Shown here in pieces: positions 9,017 through 17,371 of a stretch of DNA of 64,000 nucleotides; within the stretch, counting starts at the first letter, position 1; every line of letters starts with the position of its first letter. Where the stretch lies: positions 620,001 to 684,000 of the forward strand of contig NZ_OZ061549.1 in assembly GCF_964065165.1 (NCBI RefSeq). The letters are read 5' to 3'. The DNA comes from Levilactobacillus yonginensis. Lineage in GTDB: Bacteria; Bacillota; Bacilli; Lactobacillales; Lactobacillaceae. The translations under genes and the position numbers were made by a program. A model generated the notes under the pieces. That model had not been told where the DNA came from. It saw only the letters and a program-made list of their open reading frames with translations, and ran no database searches.

Positions 9017-12000
9017 TAGGATTGCTTCCTTTCCTGAGTGGTTTCTTGGTCAAGGTCCACGGCGACCATCTTAGAGACGCCGGACTCTTGCATGGTCACC
9101 CCGTAAAGGATATCGGCTTGCACCATGGTTTCCTTCCGGTGGGTGATCACGATAAATTGCGTTTGATCTTGGAATTGGTGGATGTAGCGGGCAAACCGCG
9201 TCACGTTAGCGGGATCCAACGCTGCTTCCACTTCATCCAGAATACAGAACGGTACGGGTTGCACCTGTAAAATAGCAAACAACAGTGTAATGGCCGTCAA
9301 CGCCCGTTCGCCCCCAGAAAGGAGTCCCATGTTCTGGAACTTCTTGCCAGGTGGCTGGGCCATAATGTCGATTCCAGTGGTCAAGAGGTCGTCCGGGTCG
9401 GTCAAAACCAATTCGGCCGTTCCCCCGCCAAACATCTGGCGGAAGGTTGCTGTGAACTTAGCCGCAATGGCGTCAAAGCTCTGCTTAAACCGACGCTTCA
9501 CTTGACCATCCAATTCGGTCATGGTCGTGTTTAACTGTTCCTTAGCCGTCAAAAGGTCGTCCCGTTGCTTGGTCAGAAAATCATAACGTTCCTTTACTTC
9601 CTGATATTCAGCAATCGCATTGAGATTGACCGACCCGATTTCATCCAGCCCCCGCTTTAATAGCTTCAACTGGACGGCTAAATCATCGGCTGGCATATCA
9701 CTGACGTCTTGCTCAGCAGCTGCCAGACTCAACTGGTACTTTTCAGATAATTGATTTTGTTGCTGGTCGATCAGCGATGACAACCGGGTCTGTTTGATCT
9801 GTGCTTGTTGCAACTCATCGTTAGCCAGTTGCAGCAACCCCGTGGTCCGCTGATTGGCTTCTTCAGCCGCAGCCAACGCATCGTTCGCCGTCGTCAACGC
9901 ATCGTTAGTCGTTGCCAACTGCGTTTCGATTGCCTGACGTTCAGCCTGAGCCCGCTTTAATTGGGCTTCGGCATCGGCCGGCGTCTGGGCCTGTTGCTCA
10001 GCCAATTGTTGCAGGTTAGCCGTCACATCGGCCACAGTTTGTTGATCGGTTGAAATCGTATCCTGCAGTGTCTTCAGCGCCTTAGTCTGCTGCTGATGGC
10101 GCTCTTTGGCTCCGGCCAGCCACGTCTGCTTAGCGGTCAACGCCGCTTGCTTCTGGGACTGTTCAGCGGTGACCATGGTGATTTGCTGTTGCAACTGCTT
10201 AACGGCCTGTTCAGTCGTTTCAACCTGCTGCTCACCCGAGCTGATTTGCTGGGCCAATTGACTATCCTGTTGGTCTGCGTTGCTGTCCTTGGCCTGTTGA
10301 ATCTCCAACTCAGCCGCTTGGACCTGGCGGTTAGCCTGTTCCAACGTGGTTTGAGCCGTAGCTAAGTCGTCATCTAACTGACGGCACTGCGGTTGTAGCT
10401 CATTGATCGTCGTTTGTAGCACCTGGCTCCGTTGCTCGCTGGCCTGAAGTTCCGACCGTTGGGCTTTGATCTTGGTTTCCTGAGCATTCAACTGTTGCTG
10501 CATGGTCTGAATCGACGTTTGCAGCTGTTGGAGTTCCTGTTGTTGCCGCAACACACTGCTGTGGCTCTGACGGGACTGGCCCCCAGTAATGGACCCACTC
10601 GCGCTGACCACGTCTCCGGCTAGACTGACAACTCGGTAGCGGTGATGGATGCGTTGACTGATGGCAACGGCGCTGTCCAAATCGGCAGCGAGAATCGTCG
10701 TTCCCAGTAAATACCCAAGAATTGCCTGAGCGGACTGATCAATTTTGATCAAGTCACTTCCCACGCCGAGGAAACCAGACATGCTGTGTAAGAGTTGCAG
10801 GGTGCTGTGGTCGATTTGCCGTCCCCGCACTGTGCTTAGTGGCAAGAAGGTCGCCCGACCGGCTCGGTGCTCTCTCAGGTAGCCGACAGCCGCCTTAGCG
10901 GTCGTTTCATCATCAACGACCACTTGCTGCAACTGGCCACCCAAAGCGTACTCAACGGCCGTGGTGTAGCGTTCAGGGACTTGTAGGAGTTCGGACACCG
11001 CCCCCAGTAATCCCCGGAAATGCTCCCGCTGCTTCAAAATCGCCCGGACACCCTGGTAAAAACCACCGTATTCAGCCGAAGATGCCTGCTGACTGGCAGC
11101 CTTGGTCTGAGCACGCTGGTAGACTTCCAGCGCAGCTTGCCAATTGTGCTGCAATTTTTGAAAGTTTTGTTGATGATGTTGGTAGTGACCAGCTTCAGCA
11201 TCCAGAGCTTGTTCCGCCTGATTTAAGGCGTCCTTTTTCTCCTGGGCCTGTTGCGTTAAAGCCGTGACCGTAGACTGAGCAGTCTGCGCCCGTTCCTTAA
11301 GTTCAGCCAGTTGTTTAGCAACTCGTTGGCCTTGCTGCTGCAGGCGCTCCTGGTTCTGTTGCAAGTATTGTTGCTGATTACGCCAGTTGGCCACACTTTG
11401 CTTCTGGTCGAAATAGGTGGTACGCAGGTCCTCCAACTTTTGTCGTAAATCCGTCAAGGTCTTAGGATCCGTGTCATGAGTCAGTTGGCGAGCCTCTTTC
11501 TTAGCCGTTGTCATGGCCGCAGTTAACTCGCTGATTGACGCCTGTGCGGCCTTCACCGACGCATCATTTTGCTTAATTTGTTTCTGCAACTCAGTCAACT
11601 GAGTCGTTAGCCGTTGTCGTTGTTCATCCTGGTGTTTTTGCTGTTCACCAGATAAGTTAACTTGGCCTTGGCTCTGCTCCACCTGCTGTGTGGCGGTGAC
11701 TAATTTGGCCTGTAAGGCATCCTTTTGGCCTAACAACGCTGCCTGTTGTTGTTTTAACCCTTGGACGGTAGCCGTCTGCGCCTGTTCAGCGTCTTGGTGA
11801 GTCGACACCTGATTCTGTTTCTCCTGAACCTGGGCGTCAGTCGCCGTCTTCTGTTCAAGTTCTGTGTGCAATTGCCGTACCAGTTGGGTCCGATCCAGTA
11901 GCGCATATCGTTTCTGCTGGTCCAGATAATCCTGTGCTAGGTTACTCTGCTCTTCTAGGGGTTGAAGACGCCCTTCTAGCTCCGCAATGATGTCTTCCAC

Positions 12001-12570
12001 CCGGTGCAGATATGCCATCGTATCGTCCAGTTCCCGTTGGGCTTTTTCCTTATGTTTACGGTACTTGTAGACGCCAGCCACCTCTTCAACAATACTCCGT
12101 CGTTCCTCAGGCTTGCTGTTGAAGATGGCTTCTACGCGCCCCTGAGAAATAATTGAAAAGGAGTCCTGACCCATCCCGGAATCCATGAGGAGTTCCGTAA
12201 TGTCCTTTAGCCGACAACTCTGCCCGTTCAGCTGGTAATCACTGTCACCGTTGCGGTATAGAATCCGACTCAGTGTCAGTTCGGTATAATCGCTCTTTAA
12301 ATAGTGGTCACTATTATCCAGCGTAATGGACACCGCCGCTCTATTCAGCGGATGACGATCCGCCGAACCCGCAAAAATGACGTCCGGCATCTTACTCCCC
12401 CGCAAACTCTTGGCAGACTGCTCCCCCAAAACCCACCGAACAGCTTCAGAGATGTTACTCTTACCGCTTCCGTTGGGGCCGACGATGCCAGTCATTCCCG
12501 GCAGAAAGTCAATTCGAGTCTTATCCGCAAAGGACTTGAACCCACTAATTTCTAATGTCTTTAACCGCAT
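9016..12570 (-). CDS. smc: Chromosome segregation protein SMC
   Basis: A 1184-residue condensin ATPase, the usual length for bacterial SMC, which compacts and segregates the chromosome with ScpA and ScpB. The N-terminal Walker A GPNGSGKSN lies near residues 32-40. Long Gln-rich coiled coils flank a hinge at about residues 510-660 (GGFYQGVRAILKQRE to GDVVSASGSITGG). The C-terminal signature LSGGERALT is followed by Walker B CILDEVEAALD. No frameshift is seen. rnc ends 17 bases upstream and ftsY starts at its stop codon, the common Gram-positive order. Confidence 0.98.
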   Translation of the reverse strand: MRLKTLEISGFKSFADKTRIDFLPGMTGIVGPNGSGKSNISEAVRWVLGEQSAKSLRGSKMPDVIFAGSADRHPLNRAAVSITLDNSDHYLKSDYTELTLSRILYRNGDSDYQLNGQSCRLKDITELLMDSGMGQDSFSIISQGRVEAIFNSKPEERRSIVEEVAGVYKYRKHKEKAQRELDDTMAYLHRVEDIIAELEGRLQPLEEQSNLAQDYLDQQKRYALLDRTQLVRQLHTELEQKTATDAQVQEKQNQVSTHQDAEQAQTATVQGLKQQQAALLGQKDALQAKLVTATQQVEQSQGQVNLSGEQQKHQDEQRQRLTTQLTELQKQIKQNDASVKAAQASISELTAAMTTAKKEARQLTHDTDPKTLTDLRQKLEDLRTTYFDQKQSVANWRNQQQYLQQNQERLQQQGQRVAKQLAELKERAQTAQSTVTALTQQAQEKKDALNQAEQALDAEAGHYQHHQQNFQKLQHNWQAALEVYQRAQTKAASQQASSAEYGGFYQGVRAILKQREHFRGLLGAVSELLQVPERYTTAVEYALGGQLQQVVVDDETTAKAAVGYLREHRAGRATFLPLSTVRGRQIDHSTLQLLHSMSGFLGVGSDLIKIDQSAQAILGYLLGTTILAADLDSAVAISQRIHHRYRVVSLAGDVVSASGSITGGQSRQSHSSVLRQQQELQQLQTSIQTMQQQLNAQETKIKAQRSELQASEQRSQVLQTTINELQPQCRQLDDDLATAQTTLEQANRQVQAAELEIQQAKDSNADQQDSQLAQQISSGEQQVETTEQAVKQLQQQITMVTAEQSQKQAALTAKQTWLAGAKERHQQQTKALKTLQDTISTDQQTVADVTANLQQLAEQQAQTPADAEAQLKRAQAERQAIETQLATTNDALTTANDALAAAEEANQRTTGLLQLANDELQQAQIKQTRLSSLIDQQQNQLSEKYQLSLAAAEQDVSDMPADDLAVQLKLLKRGLDEIGSVNLNAIAEYQEVKERYDFLTKQRDDLLTAKEQLNTTMTELDGQVKRRFKQSFDAIAAKFTATFRQMFGGGTAELVLTDPDDLLTTGIDIMAQPPGKKFQNMGLLSGGERALTAITLLFAILQVQPVPFCILDEVEAALDPANVTRFARYIHQFQDQTQFIVITHRKETMVQADILYGVTMQESGVSKMVAVDLDQETTQERKQS

Positions 12571-12587
12571 CGTTAGTCATCCTTACT

Positions 12588-13277
12588 CTACTTCAAATTC
12601 GCTAACGCATTCCGCGCTGCATTTTGTTCCGCATGTTTTTTGGAGTGCCCGTGGCCCTCACCTAACAGCTTGTCATCTACATAGACGGCCACCTTGAAGG
12701 CCCGGTCATTGTCGGGACCTTCTTCGTCCAAGAGCCGGTAATCAATGGCCACTGGCCCGTTTTTTTGAACCAATTCTTGTAGTTCTGTCTTGTGGTCAAA
12801 GAATTCGTCAAACCGGCCTTCATCCAGCTTAGGAAAGACGACCGTCGTCACAAATTCGACCACTTTATCCAAGCCCTGATCCATATACAGAGCGCCGATA
12901 AAAGATTCGAAGATGTCACATAATAGGGAATCACGTTCTCTGGCTTTAGCCTTCTCTTCCCCGCGACCTAACCGAATGTACTGATCAAAGTGGCATTCGC
13001 GAGCAAAACTAGCGAAGCTGACTTCATTGACCATGGCAGCCCGAAGGCGGGTCAAACGCCCCTGAGGCATCTTAGGGTAACGCCGGAAAATATAGTTGGA
13101 AACGACCAACTGCATCACCGCATCCCCTAAAAATTCAATTCGTTCATAAAACTTTAAACCTTGGTTAGGATGTTCGTTCACGTAAGAGGCTTGCGTAAAT
13201 GCTTCGTCCAGCAAAGATTGATCTTTGAAATGGATGTCAAAGTTCTCTTCTAATTCTTTATTTAATGCCGCTATCAC
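12588..13277 (-). CDS. rnc: Ribonuclease III
   Basis: A 229-residue double-strand-specific endoribonuclease that processes rRNA precursors and structured mRNAs. The catalytic domain has the signature ERIEFLGDAVMQLVVS near residues 45-60 and a second acidic patch DIFESFIGALYMDQG near 117-131. A dsRNA-binding domain occupies about 155-229 and ends GHSKKHAEQNAARNALANL. It is followed closely by smc and is likely in the same transcript. Confidence 0.97.
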   Translation of the reverse strand: MIAALNKELEENFDIHFKDQSLLDEAFTQASYVNEHPNQGLKFYERIEFLGDAVMQLVVSNYIFRRYPKMPQGRLTRLRAAMVNEVSFASFARECHFDQYIRLGRGEEKAKARERDSLLCDIFESFIGALYMDQGLDKVVEFVTTVVFPKLDEGRFDEFFDHKTELQELVQKNGPVAIDYRLLDEEGPDNDRAFKVAVYVDDKLLGEGHGHSKKHAEQNAARNALANLK

Positions 13278-13328
13278 GCGTTAGTTCCCTCATTTCTGTT
13301 TAAATCCAAACTTACTCGTCATCAGATT

Positions 13329-13362
13329 GAAAAAGCCCGGGACGAAAAGTTGCGGCCCGGAC
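13329..13362 (-). terminator. Terminator downstream of acpP
   Basis: Arms GTCCGGG and CCCGGGC (with one T-G pair) around a 14-base loop, followed on the minus strand by TTTTT. It separates acpP from rnc, so rnc is reached by read-through or by a promoter I could not place. Confidence 0.7.
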
Positions 13363-13373
13363 TCGCTTAGTGC

Positions 13374-13625
13374 TTATTTTGATTCTTTTTGATGGCCTTC
13401 GATGTAATCTACCACTTCGCCAATGGTGTTCAACTTTTCAGCATCTTCATCGGAAATCTCGGCTCCAAACGTATCTTCTAGTTCCAAAACGAATTCAACG
13501 AAATCGATAGAATCCGCATCCAAGTCCTGCTTGAAGTTGAGTTGTTCGTTGATGGCATCGCGGTCGGTTTCAAACCGATCAGCAATGATATCGGCAATCT
13601 TGTCAAAAATTTCTGCTCTTGTCAT
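13374..13625 (-). CDS. acpP: Acyl carrier protein
   Basis: An 83-residue carrier of fatty-acyl chains in type II fatty acid synthesis. The phosphopantetheine attachment serine is in DADSIDFVEF (the classic DSL is DSI here). The acidic four-helix pattern and length fit AcpP. It lies downstream of plsX, as usual, but is separated from it by a long spacer with a structured repeat. A possible promoter, TAGACA-17-TAGACT, lies 35-75 bases upstream but is weak. Lactobacilli often have a second acpP in a fab cluster, so this is the plsX-linked copy. Confidence 0.95.
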   Translation of the reverse strand: MTRAEIFDKIADIIADRFETDRDAINEQLNFKQDLDADSIDFVEFVLELEDTFGAEISDEDAEKLNTIGEVVDYIEGHQKESK

Positions 13626-13982
13626 GTTTTACCCCTCGATCACAGTATTCAATAAGTAGTCTAACCGTTTTAGCCACCCTTGTCTAGCCAATTATAGACC
13701 TAACGACAGAGGTTGGTGCGGAACCGTGTTGCTGGGCTGATTTTAGTAGTCAAGTGGGCTGACCAAGATAATTGGTAGCGCCAATAAAATTGTCTTGTCC
13801 GGCTGAAAATTAACTGCAAGTACTAGTACCATACTCAAGTTTAGACCAAATATCACAGCAATCTAACTCCCGCTCACATGACAAACTTCCCAAGTCAGCT
13901 TACAAATATACCTAGATGACCGTTCAACTAATTGTCCTCACTACTTAGTCAGTCGGTCAATTACCCAGCTAAACTAGCCACA
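13626..13982. other. Non-coding spacer upstream of acpP
   Basis: No gene is seen. It holds the acpP leader, one inverted repeat (listed separately) and AT-leaning sequence up to structured element copy 1. No FabT-like palindrome was recognised. Confidence 0.5.
13764..13797. repeat. Inverted repeat in the acpP spacer
   Basis: CAAGATAATT pairs with AATTGTCTTG (10 bp, one G-T), with a further GG/CC inside. There is no T-run. The function is unknown; it could be an operator or RNA hairpin. Confidence 0.45.
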
Positions 13983-14157
13983 GGTTGTCAGGACAGGCAC
14001 CGGCAGTGTCGGTAATGTTGGTACGGGCGGTTTCCCCGGACCTATATTACGGGACAAGCTTTTAGATTCTCGTGATTTCCGAGAAGCTAAAAGTTGAGCT
14101 GGAGGACCGCTCTCCAGGCCGGAAGCGGCCCCACAGCCGGTGCCTGTCCTGGCAACC
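13983..14157. repeat. Structured intergenic element, copy 1
   Basis: A 175-bp GC-rich imperfect palindrome. The ends GGTTGTCAGGACAGGCACCG (extended to 22 bases at 14004) and the 22 bases at 14136-14157 pair at all 22 positions, with one G-T. Inside lie hairpin 1 (14012-14050), hairpin 2 (arms 14055-14072 and 14080-14096, framed by CAAGCTTTTAG and CTAAAAGTTG), and a third region containing GAGCTGGAGGACCGCT and GGCCGGAAGCG. The same architecture recurs at 20310-20486 and, shorter and inverted, at 44906-45038. Neither strand has a conserved reading frame. It lies between plsX and acpP. Confidence 0.85.
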
Positions 14158-14209
14158 GGAGGCGGAAGGCCCCACCTCTAGCCTTTGACCTAACAACTAG
14201 TGGTTGAAA

Positions 14210-15244
14210 CTATTTCAAAGATTCCTTCAGTGCAGCCATCTGGTCGGTATGATCAGCAAAGTAAGTTACCAACTGATCAGCACTGTGGCTAGCCAAAAGC
14301 TCACGAATCTGGCCAATTGTATTCTTCACAGTTGGCGCCTTGGTTGACCCATGCGTCTTCACAACGGGCGCCTTCAGTCCCAACAAAACAGCACCACCAT
14401 ATTGTGAGTAATCCATGGCACTCTGCACGTTCTTGAAGACGGGCTTCAAAAGACCAGCACCTAACTTGCCGCCCAGGCCACCACTCATGATTTCACCCTT
14501 GATCAGTTTCAGCATAGACAATGCGGTGCCTTCAATGGCCTTAAGCGTTGCGTTCCCAGTGAACCCATCGGTCACGACCACGTCGGCAGCGCCATTTAAA
14601 AGCTCACGAGATTCCACGTTTCCAACGAAGTTCAATTCATCCATGCCGGATAGCGCTTCGTAGATGGCACGATGCGCCATATCCCCTTTGTCAGCTTCGG
14701 TTCCGTTGTTTAAGAGCCCGACCCGTGGATTTGCCACGTGCATGACAGATTGCGCGTAATACTGACCCATAACGGCGTACTGGACCACATTAAATGGCTT
14801 CGTATCAGCGTTTGCCCCCACGTCCAACATCACAAAACTAGACTGATCTGGCTTGCGTAAAACAGGCAGGGTGGTCGTCAGACCCGGCCGTTCAATCCCC
14901 TTGATTCTGCCAACAATCAACAACCCTGCCGCCAGGACAGCTCCGGTATTGCCGGCAGAAAAGAAAGCGTCCGCCTCGCCTTCCCGAACAGCTGTCGCAG
15001 CCAATACGATACTAGATTGCTTTTTACGCCGAACTGCCCGGACAGGTTCGTCTTCCATTGCGATGACCTCTGGTGCCGGAATTAACCTGATCCGCGTCTT
15101 ATCTGTTAACAGGGGCACTACCTTTTCTTCCTGTCCATAAAGTAAAAATTCTAGGTCGGGATAGGCGTCCCGAGCAAGTTCGATTCCTTTAACAATTTCA
15201 TCTGGGGCGTAGTCACCGCCCATTGCATCAACGGCAATTTTCAT
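14210..15244 (-). CDS. plsX: Phosphate acyltransferase PlsX
   Basis: A 344-residue peripheral membrane enzyme that converts acyl-ACP and phosphate to acyl-phosphate, the acyl donor for PlsY in phospholipid synthesis. It starts MKIAVDAMGGDYAPDEIVKG, diagnostic of PlsX, and contains SAGNTGAVLA and GANADTKP family segments. recG ends only 16 bases upstream, so the two are probably co-transcribed. The carrier acpP is the next gene downstream, but after 584 bases. Confidence 0.97.
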   Translation of the reverse strand: MKIAVDAMGGDYAPDEIVKGIELARDAYPDLEFLLYGQEEKVVPLLTDKTRIRLIPAPEVIAMEDEPVRAVRRKKQSSIVLAATAVREGEADAFFSAGNTGAVLAAGLLIVGRIKGIERPGLTTTLPVLRKPDQSSFVMLDVGANADTKPFNVVQYAVMGQYYAQSVMHVANPRVGLLNNGTEADKGDMAHRAIYEALSGMDELNFVGNVESRELLNGAADVVVTDGFTGNATLKAIEGTALSMLKLIKGEIMSGGLGGKLGAGLLKPVFKNVQSAMDYSQYGGAVLLGLKAPVVKTHGSTKAPTVKNTIGQIRELLASHSADQLVTYFADHTDQMAALKESLK

Positions 15245-15260
15245 GAGTAGTCTCCTTTGG

Positions 15261-17294
15261 TTAATCCATCGTCATATTTTTGTGAGCGGTCATGCTGAGG
15301 AAGGCCGCCAATGCTAAGTTTTGATCCTTATCTGCCCAGTTTGGTGACGACACTGTTTCTTTAGCCGCCTGCTGAGCTGCACTCAAAATGTTGAGGTCCG
15401 CTACGGGATCACCCACTTTAAAATCAGGCACCCCGGACTGCTTTCTTCCCAGAATATCACCGGGACCTCGTAATTCCAAATCCTTTTGAGAAAGAACGAA
15501 CCCATCGTTGGTGCTAGTCATAGTTGTCATTCGTTCAATGGCCAATTGGTTTTTGGGGTCAGCAATTAGGATACAGGCTGAAGCTCGTGAACCCCGACCA
15601 ACCCGGCCACGTAACTGATGCAACTGTGAGAGACCAAAGTGATCGGCGTCGTAGATGATCATTAACGTTGCGTTCGGTACGTCGACCCCGACTTCAATCA
15701 CGGTCGTCGCCACTAATACTTGGAACTCATTGGCCTTAAACGCCGCCATGATGGCATTTTTCTCGTCATCTTTCATCCGCCCGTGTAGTAGACCCACCTT
15801 ATAGTCGGGCTCAAATTCTTCTTTGAACCGGGCGTAGATGGCCTCCGCATTTTTCATATCAACGGCTTCAGATTCCTCAATCAGTGGTGTGACCACGTAG
15901 GCCTGGGACCCTGTGCTGAGTTCTGCCTTGACCTCACGCAACGTGGCGTCTACCTGATTACTCCGAATCCAACTCGTCTTAATCGGTTGCCGACCAGCTG
16001 GCAGTTCATTAATGACTGACACGTCCATTTCCCCGTAGGCCGTAATGGCCAGTGTTCGGGGAATGGGAGTCGCCGTCATTGCCAAAACGTCCGGCTGCTG
16101 GCCCTTTTCTCGCAGGGCTTGCCGTTGATTGACCCCAAACCGGTGTTGTTCATCAATTACAGCCAAGCCCAAATGATGATAGGTCACTTCCGGTTGAATC
16201 AAGGCGTGGGTCCCAATCAGGAGGTCCACCCCACCCTCAGCAATCTGGGGCAACAACGTCTTACGAGCCGCGGTCTTCGTGGCCCCCGTTAACAGCGCCA
16301 CGTTTACCGGAAAGTCCGCAAACAGCTTAGCTAAATTATTGGCATGTTGTTCAGCTAAAATTTCTGTGGGTGCCATCAGTGCAGCTTGCGCGCCAGCAGT
16401 AATGGCGGCGTACATGGCAATGGCAGCTACCACGGTCTTCCCACTCCCCACGTCCCCCTGTAGCAACCGATTCATATGAACGGGACGCTTCAGGTCGAAA
16501 CAAATTTCATTGACCACGCGCTTCTGCGCCGCGGTCAGTTCGTATGGTAGCGAGTCAATGAACGCCTTTAGCTTCGCCAGATCGTAGTGAAAAGCCTGGC
16601 CGTGTAACGTATGGTCTTGTTGCCGAACGATTTGCAGACGTAATTCAAAGAGATAAAACTCCTCAAACTTCGCCGTTCGCCGAGCCGCTTGAGCCGCCGC
16701 ATCATCCGTTGGAAAATGCATGTCGTGAATCATATCGCGTCGATGTAACAGCCGATATTGCTCACGCAAGGCCTCCGGAATTAGGTCAACAATCACTGGT
16801 GAGTAATCTTCATAAGCTGATTCCACCAGTTTTTTGACGGTCCCCTGCCGGATCTCCTTGTTGGCTGGATAAATCGACCCCATCCCGCTGTCCGCACTGG
16901 CCAGAATCTTCATTCCCGCCAGACTCTGCCGTTTCGCATCAAACCGGCCATAGATGACCAATTCTGCCCCCACTTCTAACTGGTCCTTAAGCCAGGGCTG
17001 GTTGAAGAAGGTCACTGGAATAATCGTATGTTCATCAACTAGTAACCGAAAATTCAACCGATTTTTCTTCCGACCAAATCGCGTCAAAACGGGCATAGCA
17101 GCTACGGTTCCCTTGAGGGTGACCTTAGCCTGGTCCGTCAATTCAGCGGGATCTTTGGCCTCCAAGTCCTCATAACGGAAGGGAAAGTAGGTCAAAAGAT
17201 CGTTGATATTTTCAATATCCAGACTCTTCAGCGCCTGAACGCGTTTTGGACCCACCCCAGCTAAGGTGGCCACGCTATCGCTTAAACTTGCCAT
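15261..17294 (-). CDS. recG: ATP-dependent DNA helicase RecG
   Basis: A 677-residue helicase that regresses stalled replication forks and processes branched DNA. It has an N-terminal wedge/OB region (about 1-250), then helicase motifs GDVGSGKTVVA (Walker A), VIDEQHRFG (DEQH box), AMTATPIPRTL, and the C-terminal QLRGRVGRG. The ATG at 17294, 7 bases after GGGAGGG, gives MASLSDSVATLAGVGPKRV, the normal RecG beginning; the longer upstream frame was rejected. Confidence 0.97.
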   Translation of the reverse strand: MASLSDSVATLAGVGPKRVQALKSLDIENINDLLTYFPFRYEDLEAKDPAELTDQAKVTLKGTVAAMPVLTRFGRKKNRLNFRLLVDEHTIIPVTFFNQPWLKDQLEVGAELVIYGRFDAKRQSLAGMKILASADSGMGSIYPANKEIRQGTVKKLVESAYEDYSPVIVDLIPEALREQYRLLHRRDMIHDMHFPTDDAAAQAARRTAKFEEFYLFELRLQIVRQQDHTLHGQAFHYDLAKLKAFIDSLPYELTAAQKRVVNEICFDLKRPVHMNRLLQGDVGSGKTVVAAIAMYAAITAGAQAALMAPTEILAEQHANNLAKLFADFPVNVALLTGATKTAARKTLLPQIAEGGVDLLIGTHALIQPEVTYHHLGLAVIDEQHRFGVNQRQALREKGQQPDVLAMTATPIPRTLAITAYGEMDVSVINELPAGRQPIKTSWIRSNQVDATLREVKAELSTGSQAYVVTPLIEESEAVDMKNAEAIYARFKEEFEPDYKVGLLHGRMKDDEKNAIMAAFKANEFQVLVATTVIEVGVDVPNATLMIIYDADHFGLSQLHQLRGRVGRGSRASACILIADPKNQLAIERMTTMTSTNDGFVLSQKDLELRGPGDILGRKQSGVPDFKVGDPVADLNILSAAQQAAKETVSSPNWADKDQNLALAAFLSMTAHKNMTMD

Positions 17295-17327
17295 TGATTT
17301 TCCCTCCCAACACACACAACTAATGCG

Positions 17328-17362
17328 AAAAAAAGACTGGACCATTAGCCCAATCTTTTTTC
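17328..17362 (-). terminator. Terminator of fakA
   Basis: Arms AAAAGATTGG and CCAGTCTTTT (one T-G pair) around a 9-base loop, followed by more T on the minus strand. recG is then expressed by read-through or by its own promoter. Confidence 0.75.
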
Positions 17363-17371
17363 GTACACCGG

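Noticed and set aside
13764..13797. Inverted repeat considered as a terminator or FabT operator for acpP
   Set aside because: No T-run follows and the arms do not match a FabT palindrome. It is listed only as a repeat.
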